Shown here: positions 49,931 through 55,895 of the stretch, piece by piece
Numbering within the stretch: position 1 is the stretch's first letter
How the letters are laid out: every line of letters begins with the position of its first letter
NCBI GenBank assembly: GCA_036265325.1
Contig: DATAPH010000085.1
Span: 1-55,895, forward strand
Origin: AC-51 sp036265325
GTDB taxonomy: Bacteria; Actinomycetota; UBA4738; HRBIN12
Reading direction: 5' to 3'
Length of the DNA: 55,895 nt
Translations under genes and position numbers: made by a program
The notes under the pieces: model-generated
Told to the model about the DNA's origin: nothing
The model's input: the letters and a program-made list of their open reading frames with translations, nothing else
Database searches by the model: none

Positions 49931-50543
49931 CGACGTGCCCGGTGTCGGCGACGCGCAGGTCGGTCAAGCCGGAGTGCATGCGGTCGCCCTGCACCATCAC
50001 GTCGTCTGAGTCGAGGTAGCCAAGCTTCACCAGGGACCGCAGCACGCTCTGCAAAGACTCCTCGGGCGTCTCGGTCATCGTGTCGACCACGAGCTCGGGG
50101 TTCTCGGGCACCTCGTAGGGGTCGTCGACGCCGGTGAAGCCGGTGATCTCGCCGGCGAGGGCCTTCTTGTACAGGCCCTTCGGGTCGCGGTTCTCGGCGA
50201 GCTCCTCGACCGTCGCGTGCACGTAGACCTCGACGAAGTTGCCGATCAGCTCGCGGTTGGCGTCGCGCGTCTCCTTATACGGGCTGATCGGGCAGCAGAT
50301 CGTCGCGACGCCGTTGCGCGTCAGAAGGTTCGCCACGAACCCGATCCGCATGATGTTGGTGTCGCGGTCCTCCTTGGAGAACCCGAGGCCCTTCGACAGG
50401 TTCTGGCGAACCACGTCGCCGTCGAGGATCTCGGTCTTCAGCCCGCGCGCCTGGAACTCGTGGTACAGCATCTCGGCGATCGTGGACTTGCCCGACCCGG
50501 ACAGCCCGGTGAACCAGACGGTGAATCCCTGTTGGTCGCTCAC
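49917..50543 (-). CDS. cysC: Adenylylsulfate (APS) kinase
   Basis: The 208-residue protein has the P-loop GLSGSGKST, the EILDGDVVRQNL APS site, GFSKEDRDTNIMRIGFVA and PISPYKETRD. It makes PAPS from APS and ATP. The protein is a little longer than usual, with a C-terminal tail (DDVMVQGDRMHSGLTD). No ATP sulfurylase or reductase gene is nearby. The GTG start overlaps the phosphohydrolase stop (GTGA), so the two are coupled. A sulfotransfer role is more likely than cysteine synthesis in this setting, but this is inference. Confidence 0.93.
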   Translation of the reverse strand: MSDQQGFTVWFTGLSGSGKSTIAEMLYHEFQARGLKTEILDGDVVRQNLSKGLGFSKEDRDTNIMRIGFVANLLTRNGVATICCPISPYKETRDANRELIGNFVEVYVHATVEELAENRDPKGLYKKALAGEITGFTGVDDPYEVPENPELVVDTMTETPEESLQSVLRSLVKLGYLDSDDVMVQGDRMHSGLTDLRVADTGHVVKES

Positions 50544-51952
50544 TGCAGGAAGCTCCTTCCGACGGCCGCCGGCAACGCTTGCGTCGCGTCGATGCCATAG
50601 ATGCTGAGGATGGACGGGCCGACGTCGACGAGCTTCAGCCCATCGACCTTGCCCGACGACTGCCCGGGCAGACCCTTCATGATGAACACGCCGTCACGGT
50701 CGTGGTTGGCGCCGTCGGGACCGGTGTCGTTCTCATAGGTGTAGAGACTCGGGTTGCCCACCGAGCCGACGGAACGCCACGCCAGGTCGCCGAAGTACAC
50801 GATCAGATCGGGCGCCACGCCGCGGACCTCCGGGTAGACGTCCTGCGGCTTGAGCACCTTCGTCCCGAGCGACTGCCCGTCGGGACCGGGCGCGGCTTCG
50901 AGCTTCGCGATCAGCTCGTCCCGAACGGCCTCGTAGTTGGCCGGCTCGATCTGGCCCTGCGGTTCGCGGCCCTTCACGTTGAGGAACAAGCGGCCGTAGT
51001 AGCCGCCGTCGCCCCACGCCTGTGTGCGCGACCAATCGATCGTCGCGTCCTTGATCGGGATCGGCCCGTCGCTGACCGGCGACTCGAGCGCGAGGTAGCC
51101 CTCCTTGATGAGCCAGTCGTTGAAGCAGAGACCGCCCATCATCGGGCGCGCGCCGTGGTCGCTCATCACGATGGTGACCGCGTCCTCCGGGACGAGCTCG
51201 AGGAAATTCGCAAGCTCCTTGTCGAGGAACCGGTAGTAGTCCTGGAAGATCGTTTCGTACTTGTTGCCCGCCTCGTAGAGCGGATGCTGCTTGTCGTAGA
51301 ACTGCCAGAACACGTGGTGCAGCCGGTCGGGGGCGATGTCGCACACCATGAAGAAGTCCCAAGGCTTGTTCTGGATGAGCCTGCGACCAACTTGGAATCG
51401 CCGCTCGGTCATCTTGAAGACCTGGTCGAGCGTCACGTCGTAGCCCGCCTGGCGGAAGTTCGGGATGTCGAAGATGTACTTGCCCGAACCGCCGAGTTCC
51501 TCGTCGATCTCGACCTCGAGCTCTCGCGGGAACGCCCACTTCTCGGCCGACGGCGGCGTGAGGAAGCAGCCGACCCGCCACCCGGGGAACTCGCTCGGCG
51601 GCGGGAACGACGGCGGCACGCCGATCAGGACCGAGCGCTTGCCCTCGGCGCCGAGGGCGTCCCACACCGCGGGCTTCTTGATCGAGCCCGAGTGCGCGAT
51701 CGACAGACCCTCGTAGGTCGTGTCCTTGCGGTTGCGGAACCCGTAGAGGCCGAGCTGGCCGGGGACGGTGCCGGTCATCCCGCACGCCCACGCGGGGACG
51801 GTGATCGGCGGCGTGATGCTCGCCAGGTCACCGTACATGCCCTCGCCCATCAGCTTGGCGAGCGTCGGCACCTCGGCATTGAGATCGTCGAAGAGGAGCT
51901 TGGGTGTGCCGCAATCGAGGCCGATCACGACGACCCGGGGGCCCTGCTGCAT
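50540..51952 (-). CDS. Alkaline phosphatase superfamily phosphohydrolase
   Basis: The 470-residue protein begins VVVIGLDCGTPKLL; the Asp is a metal ligand. The probable nucleophile is Thr in SITPPITVPAW, and the second metal set is in MSDHGARPMMGG and GANHDRDG (His). This is the type I phosphodiesterase/nucleotide pyrophosphatase branch. It has no signal peptide, so it probably works in the cytoplasm on a nucleotide such as PAP or APS, though other substrates fit. AAGGAG, 6 nt before the ATG at 51952, decides the start. It is coupled to the APS kinase gene. Confidence 0.85.
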   Translation of the reverse strand: MQQGPRVVVIGLDCGTPKLLFDDLNAEVPTLAKLMGEGMYGDLASITPPITVPAWACGMTGTVPGQLGLYGFRNRKDTTYEGLSIAHSGSIKKPAVWDALGAEGKRSVLIGVPPSFPPPSEFPGWRVGCFLTPPSAEKWAFPRELEVEIDEELGGSGKYIFDIPNFRQAGYDVTLDQVFKMTERRFQVGRRLIQNKPWDFFMVCDIAPDRLHHVFWQFYDKQHPLYEAGNKYETIFQDYYRFLDKELANFLELVPEDAVTIVMSDHGARPMMGGLCFNDWLIKEGYLALESPVSDGPIPIKDATIDWSRTQAWGDGGYYGRLFLNVKGREPQGQIEPANYEAVRDELIAKLEAAPGPDGQSLGTKVLKPQDVYPEVRGVAPDLIVYFGDLAWRSVGSVGNPSLYTYENDTGPDGANHDRDGVFIMKGLPGQSSGKVDGLKLVDVGPSILSIYGIDATQALPAAVGRSFLQ

Positions 51953-52023
51953 GTCTGACTCCTTGGATGTTGCGACGGAGCGGAGCAGGCGTGCTGCTGC
52001 CAAGGGCGGCTCCGCGGTTCGCG

Positions 52024-52030
52024 TATCCTA
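52024..52030. promoter_or_regulatory. Symmetric -10 element serving both strands
   Basis: TATCCTA reads TATCCT on the plus strand, upstream of the 131-residue membrane protein, and TAGGAT on the minus strand, upstream of the phosphohydrolase/APS kinase operon. The minus-strand leader is about 65 nt with an AAGGAG ribosome site. Confidence 0.5.
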
Positions 52031-52071
52031 CCAGCCGCTTCCGGGCCGCCTGCGGCCCAAGCGCCTTCGAC

Positions 52072-52467
52072 ATGGCGGTCCTTCGACGTGCGTTGCAAGC
52101 GTTCGCGGCCATCTGGGCCGGCTGCGGCATCGCCTTGCTCGTCGTCCCCGGCTGGCTGCTGACGGACGCCTTCAACCAACCCCGCTACCCCGACTACACG
52201 TACATGCGCGTCACCGGCGCCGCCTCGATCACGCTCGCGACGCTCGCCGTCATGGTGTCGCGGCGCGACGACGCCTGGTGGTGGGCCTGGGCCTTCGCGA
52301 TCGCGACGGCGCTGACCGCGACGATCACGCTGCTGCACCTGTTGCTCGACCTGCCCGACGGAGCCGGAGCCGCGCTGTGGTGGTTGTTCGCCGGGGTGAG
52401 CGTGGTGCTCACGGTGTGGCTCGTGGTCGGACTCACTCGGGCGAGCCAGGATCACCCGATCAGTTAG
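52072..52467 (+). CDS. Four-helix membrane protein of unknown function
   Basis: The 131-residue protein has four hydrophobic helices (about 9-28, 44-60, 66-88 and 96-120) joined by short loops, with a conserved-looking PRYPDYTYMRVTGAAS segment after the first and Trp-rich ends (DDAWWWAWAF). No family name is recalled. The ATG at 52072 has no clear ribosome site; TATCCT lies 42 nt upstream. Its TAG interlocks with the stop of the GGDEF remnant (TTAG). Confidence 0.65.
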   Translation: MAVLRRALQAFAAIWAGCGIALLVVPGWLLTDAFNQPRYPDYTYMRVTGAASITLATLAVMVSRRDDAWWWAWAFAIATALTATITLLHLLLDLPDGAGAALWWLFAGVSVVLTVWLVVGLTRASQDHPIS

Positions 52468-52746
52468 GACGCTCGGTCAGCCTGACGCGGCCTCGTCGTC
52501 CGGAAGATCGCCGGCGATGGCGACGCCCTAGCGCGACCGGCGCGCTTGACCGAGTACATCGCGAGGTCTGCCTGTTGCATCAGTGTCCGGGCGTCGCGCG
52601 CGTCCCCCAGATGGAGGCTGATCCCGATCGCGGCGCCGGTCGTAACCGCTCGGCCGTCGAGCTGGACCGGGTCGGCGCTCGTCGCCGCCGACTCTCGCAA
52701 CGAGATCCGTGCGCGTCGTATCGCGAAGATGGTCCGCGACGATCAC
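52464..52746 (-). pseudogene. Decayed GGDEF (diguanylate cyclase) remnant
   Basis: The reverse strand encodes VIVADHLRDTTRTDLVARVGGDE from a GTG at 52746, matching the core of a GGDEF domain up to its active-site loop, but the phenylalanine and about 25 following residues are missing. The remaining domain continues in another frame as SADPVQLDGRAVTTGAAIGISL and QQADLAMYSVKRAGR, the typical end. The N-terminal half with the metal-binding strand is absent too. This combination means an internal deletion with a frameshift in an already truncated gene. The GTG overlaps the dehydrogenase stop (GTGA). A sequencing error alone cannot explain the deletion. Confidence 0.75.
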
Positions 52747-53792
52747 TCCCGGCCGGCGGCGGCGATCCGCTCGAGGGCGACGCGGTCGGCGGCCTCGGCG
52801 GTGGTGATGCCCGTGTCCGCTGCGCTCGCGAAGATCTCGGCGAGCGTCTGCTCGATACCGGCGAGGCGCGCGCGAATGTGTTCGTCGTCCCAGCCGAGGG
52901 TCTCGTAGCCGGCGAGCCAGATCACGCCGCCGGCGTTGGCGACGTAGTCGGGGGCGTAGAGGATGTCGCGCGCCGCTAGGCGCGCGGCGTCCCCGGAAGT
53001 GGCGAGCTGGTTGTTCGCAGCGCCCGCGACGGCGTGACACGGGAGCTCTCGGATCGTGTCGGCGCTCAGGACGGCGCCGGTCGCACACGGCGCCAGAAGG
53101 TCACACGGCGTCGTGAGCGCAGCGCCGGCCTCGATCGGCTCGGCGCCGGTCGCCGCGACGCGGGCCGCGTCCACGTCGGCGGCCATCACCTTCGCGCCAA
53201 CGTCGAGGAGCTCGGTGATCAACCTCGCGCCGACCGAGCCGGCGCCCTGGACCACGATGGTCCGAGCGGACAGGTCGTCATTGCCGAACGCACGTCGGCA
53301 GGTCGCCCTGATCGCATGGAACACGCCGATCGCGGTCCCCTCCCCCGGATCGCCCGCGCCACCGTTGGTTGGCGACCGACCGAGCACGTGCGGCGTGCGC
53401 TCGCCGATCGCATCCATGTCTGCGGGGCCGGTGTTCATGTCAGCGGCGGTCACGTAGGTGCCATGGAGCGAGTCGACCAGCTCCGCGTACCGGCCCAAGA
53501 TCGCCGCTCGCTCCGGCGACCCTCGATCAGGCACCGCCGGAACCGCAAGCACCGCCTTGCCACCGCCGTACGGAAGGCCCGCAGCCGCCTGCTTCATGCT
53601 CATCGCTTGCGAGAGCCGCAAGACGTCACGAACTGCGTCGTCCGGCGATGTGTACGGCTTCATCCGCGTGCCGCCCATCGCCGGACCAAGCGCCGTGGAG
53701 TGCACGCCGATGAACATCCAGGTCGACGTCGCCTTGTCGAAGCGGACGACGAGTTCCTCGCCGTCCCAGCCTCGCAGGCGTTCTTCCAGCAT
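52743..53792 (-). CDS. Leucine/valine-type amino acid dehydrogenase
   Basis: The 349-residue protein belongs to the Glu/Leu/Phe/Val dehydrogenases. GPAMGGTRM and GLPYGGGKAVL have the catalytic Lys; MNTGPADMD carries the Asp; VVQGAGSVGARL is the NAD turn. Hydrophobic residues near the side-chain pocket favour Leu/Val over Glu. It deaminates branched-chain amino acids to keto acids, a source of propionyl-CoA when Val or Ile is degraded. TAGACT (53799-53804) lies 6 nt before the ATG. Confidence 0.88.
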   Translation of the reverse strand: MLEERLRGWDGEELVVRFDKATSTWMFIGVHSTALGPAMGGTRMKPYTSPDDAVRDVLRLSQAMSMKQAAAGLPYGGGKAVLAVPAVPDRGSPERAAILGRYAELVDSLHGTYVTAADMNTGPADMDAIGERTPHVLGRSPTNGGAGDPGEGTAIGVFHAIRATCRRAFGNDDLSARTIVVQGAGSVGARLITELLDVGAKVMAADVDAARVAATGAEPIEAGAALTTPCDLLAPCATGAVLSADTIRELPCHAVAGAANNQLATSGDAARLAARDILYAPDYVANAGGVIWLAGYETLGWDDEHIRARLAGIEQTLAEIFASAADTGITTAEAADRVALERIAAAGRE

Positions 53793-53908
53793 GTCGGCAG
53801 TCTAGGACCGCCGGCCGGGACCAGCCGTTCGAGAAGCTCCGTCCTCTCTCGGCACCAGCGCGCCGGGCGCAGTTGGAGATCCGTGAGTGGCACGTGGGAA
53901 CCCACGCA

Positions 53909-53937
53909 GAAGGGGCGGCCCTTCGGGCCGCCCCTTC
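53909..53937 (-). terminator. Hairpin terminator downstream of groEL
   Basis: A 13-bp perfect stem (GAAGGGGCGGCCC with its complement) around a TTC loop follows groEL. A second palindrome, CGTGGG-AA-CCCACG, lies at 53893-53906. There is no long T-run, so termination may rely on stem strength; the hairpin might also block read-through into the dehydrogenase promoter. Confidence 0.65.
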
Positions 53938-53961
53938 AGTAACGCAGGTGAGGAGTGCGAG

Positions 53962-55578
53962 TTAGTGCGCGTGTCCGTGGCCGCCAGCGGCCTCAGGCTC
54001 CTCGTCTTCCGGCTTCTCGACCACGGCCGACTCGACGGTCAGCACGATCGCCGCGATCGACGCCGCGTTCTGTAGCGCCGAACGGGTGACCTTGGTCGGG
54101 TCGACGATGCCGGTCTTGACCATGTCCACCCACTGGCCGGTCGCGGCGTCGAAGCCACGGCCGTCGCCCTCGGTGCGGGTCTGGGACACGATGACCGCGC
54201 CCTCGTACCCCGCGTTCGACGCGATCCGGCGGGCCGGCTCGGCGAGCGCGCCGCGGACGATCTTCGCGCCCGTCGCCTCGTCTCCCTCCAGGTCGAGCTT
54301 GTCCAGGGCCGCCTCCGCACGGATCAGCGTGACGCCGCCTCCCGGGACGATGCCCTCCTCGACCGCCGCGCGGGTCGCCGACACGGCGTCCTCGATGCGG
54401 TGCTTCTTCTCCTTGAGCTCGACCTCGGTGGCCGCGCCGACCTTGATCACCGACACGCCTCCGGACAGCTTCGCGAGCCGCTCCTGCAGCTTCTCCTTGT
54501 CCCAGGAGGAGTCCGTGTTCTCGATCTCGGCTTTGATCTGGTTGATCCGGCCCGCGACGTCGTCGGACGAGCCGGCGCCCTCGATGATCGTGGTGTCGTC
54601 CTTGGTCACGACGACCTTGCGCGCGTGCCCCATCAGGTCGGTCGTCACGTTCTCGAGCTTCAAGCCGACCTCCTCGGAGACCACCTGACCGCCCGTGAGG
54701 ATCGCGATGTCCTGGAGCATGGCCTTGCGGCGGTCGCCGAAGCCGGGCGCCTTGATCGCGATCGCGTTGAACGTGCCGCGGATCTTGTTCACCACGAGCG
54801 TGGCGAGCGCCTCACCGTCGACGTCCTCGCTGATGACAACCAACGGCTTTCCCGTCTGCAGGACCTTCTCGAGGACCGGCAGGAGCTCCTGCGCGCTGGA
54901 GATCTTCTTGTTCACGATCAACAAGTAGGGGTCGTCGATGACCGCTTCTTGCCGCTCGGGGTCGGTCACGAAGTACGGCGAGATGTAGCCCTTGTCGAAC
55001 TGCATCCCTTCCGTGAACTCGAGCTCGATCCCGAAGGTGTTGGACTCCTCGACGGTGATCACGCCGTCCTTGCCGACCTTGTCGAGCGCCTCCGCGATGG
55101 TCGCCCCGATCGCGGCGTCCGCGGCCGAGATCGACGCCACCTGCGCGACCTCGTCCTTGGACTCCACGTCCTTGGCCTGGTTCTTGATCGCCTCGACGGC
55201 CGCCTCGACCGCCTTCTCGATGCCCCGCTTGAGGGCCATCGGGTTGGCGCCAGCGGCGACGTTCTTCATGCCGCCCTTGACCATCGCCCGGGCCAAGACG
55301 GTGGCAGTCGTGGTGCCGTCACCGGCGACATCGTTCGTCTTGGTGGCGACCTCCTTCGTGAGCTGGGCGCCCATGTTCTCCCACGCGTCGTCGAGCTCGA
55401 TCTCCTTGGCGATCGTGACACCGTCGTTCGTGATCGTGGGCGCGCCCCACTTCTTGTCCAGCACCACGTTCTGGCCCTTGGGCCCGAGCGTGATGGCGAC
55501 GGCGTCGGCGAGCTTGTCGACGCCGGCCTCCAGGCCACGGCGAGCTTCCTCGCCGAACTTCAGCAACTTCGAAGCCAA
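53962..55578 (-). CDS. groL: 60 kDa chaperonin GroEL
   Basis: The 538-residue protein has all the usual blocks: AVAITLGPKGQNVV, NDGVTIAKEIEL, VAGDGTTTATVLA (ATP site with the catalytic Asp), ISPYFVTDPE in the apical domain, and GIVPGGGVTL. The C terminus is GGHGHAH rather than the Gly-Met repeat of E. coli, which suggests a GroEL1-type, metal-binding tail. It folds proteins with GroES encoded just upstream (10-nt gap). CIRCE or other heat-shock control would lie beyond the right edge. Confidence 0.98.
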   Translation of the reverse strand: MASKLLKFGEEARRGLEAGVDKLADAVAITLGPKGQNVVLDKKWGAPTITNDGVTIAKEIELDDAWENMGAQLTKEVATKTNDVAGDGTTTATVLARAMVKGGMKNVAAGANPMALKRGIEKAVEAAVEAIKNQAKDVESKDEVAQVASISAADAAIGATIAEALDKVGKDGVITVEESNTFGIELEFTEGMQFDKGYISPYFVTDPERQEAVIDDPYLLIVNKKISSAQELLPVLEKVLQTGKPLVVISEDVDGEALATLVVNKIRGTFNAIAIKAPGFGDRRKAMLQDIAILTGGQVVSEEVGLKLENVTTDLMGHARKVVVTKDDTTIIEGAGSSDDVAGRINQIKAEIENTDSSWDKEKLQERLAKLSGGVSVIKVGAATEVELKEKKHRIEDAVSATRAAVEEGIVPGGGVTLIRAEAALDKLDLEGDEATGAKIVRGALAEPARRIASNAGYEGAVIVSQTRTEGDGRGFDAATGQWVDMVKTGIVDPTKVTRSALQNAASIAAIVLTVESAVVEKPEDEEPEAAGGHGHAH

Positions 55579-55588
55579 AGGAGCCTCC

Positions 55589-55891
55589 TTACTTCTTGAG
55601 CGTCGCGAGGACGTCGCGGGCAGACAGGATCAGGTACTCCTCACCGTCGACCTTGACCTCGGTTCCGCCGTACTTGGAGTAGATGACGACGTCGCCGACC
55701 TTCACGTCGAGCGCGACGCGGCCGTCGCCGTCCTCGTTCCACCGGCCGGGGCCTGCGGCCACGACGGTGCCCTCCTGGGGCTTCTCCTTGGCGGTGTCGG
55801 GGATCACGAGGCCCGACGCGGTGGTCTGGTCACCCTCGTTCGCCTGCACGACGATCCGGTCCTCGAGCGGCTGGAGCTTGAAGTCCGCCAT
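55589..55891 (-). CDS. groS: 10 kDa co-chaperonin GroES
   Basis: The 100-residue protein is complete: LQPLEDRIVVQANE at the start, TASGLVIPDTAKEKPQ is the mobile loop that docks onto GroEL, and GDVVIYSKYGGTEVK and EEYLILSARDVLA close the barrel. It caps the GroEL ring. The ATG lies 5 nt from the right edge, so the promoter is not visible. AAGGAG upstream of groEL shows that both are translated from one mRNA. Confidence 0.98.
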   Translation of the reverse strand: MADFKLQPLEDRIVVQANEGDQTTASGLVIPDTAKEKPQEGTVVAAGPGRWNEDGDGRVALDVKVGDVVIYSKYGGTEVKVDGEEYLILSARDVLATLKK

Positions 55892-55895
55892 CTCC

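Noticed and set aside
52528..53088. Minus-strand frame of 186 codons over the dehydrogenase end
   Set aside because: Only its last part, from 52746, resembles GGDEF; the earlier part is shadow of the dehydrogenase.
53893..53937. Attachment site or mobile-element end
   Set aside because: The two palindromes lie directly after groEL and fit transcription termination; no integrase or target duplication is present.
1..55895. tRNA, rRNA, riboswitch, CRISPR array, insertion sequence or prophage
   Set aside because: No cloverleaf, rRNA core sequence, regularly spaced repeats, transposase or phage gene was seen; the spacers are too short for most of these.

Overview
The window is about 56 kb of very GC-rich chromosomal DNA that reads as an uncultured, deep-branching member of the Actinomycetota. 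The pointers are an F420-dependent NADP oxidoreductase, the actinobacterial order sucC-sucD-(PerM-like membrane protein)-purN-purH, a GuaB3-type IMP dehydrogenase relative next to guaA, a class E sortase, a GroEL with a histidine-rich tail beside groES, and many leaderless genes with a TANNNT -10 element 6-8 nt before the start codon. It is a housekeeping region: no tRNA, rRNA, prophage, insertion sequence or CRISPR array was seen. The lineage call is inference and was not tested by database search.

Layout. 1-4029: end of a 3-hydroxyacyl-CoA dehydrogenase, then a divergent four-gene envelope operon ending in a CopC-CopD copper protein. 4030-9485: a minus-strand group with an M23 peptidoglycan hydrolase, a very large cyclase/ATPase/TPR regulator, a glyoxalase-like protein and a PH/SHOCT membrane protein. 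9535-15222: biotin protein ligase back to back with a biotin-dependent acyl-CoA carboxylase, NpdG, a new 55-residue membrane protein, the catalytic subunit of methylmalonyl-CoA mutase, and an O-methyltransferase. 15359-25286: sdhCDAB, two isocitrate dehydrogenases, malate dehydrogenase and citrate synthase, mixed with hypothetical proteins. 25812-31517: folD-metF, a MarR regulator divergent from a new 44-residue arginine-rich protein, purN-purH, and a zinc-ribbon protein with a duplicated domain. 31489-35337: PerM-like gene, sucD, sucC and the B12-binding mutase subunit. 35400-43475: hydrolase-cyclase, dimethylformamidase-like protein, S9 peptidase, PcrA helicase and sortase. 43486-55891: MFS exporter, guaA, guaB3, a glycosyltransferase, APS kinase with a phosphohydrolase, a decayed GGDEF gene, leucine-type dehydrogenase, groEL and groES.

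How the genes fit together. Carboxylase, split mutase, SucCD and Sdh form a propionyl-CoA to succinate to fumarate route, next to most of a TCA cycle (citrate synthase, IDH, SucCD, SDH, MDH). FolD, MetF, PurN and PurH connect one-carbon metabolism with purine synthesis; GuaA and GuaB3 act on the guanine branch.

Three features recur across the window. Seventeen genes have a TA[G/C/T]NNT box 6-8 nt before an ATG or GTG, and this decides several start codons. All 13 convergent gene pairs are almost without spacers, seven of them with stop codons interlocked or abutting in TGATCA, CTAG or TTAG. Several divergent pairs share one -10 element that reads on both strands. The most novel items are the MarR operator region controlling the arginine-rich protein, the 56-residue CCG...PGC protein, the twin-domain zinc-ribbon protein, the split mutase and the APS kinase/phosphohydrolase pair.
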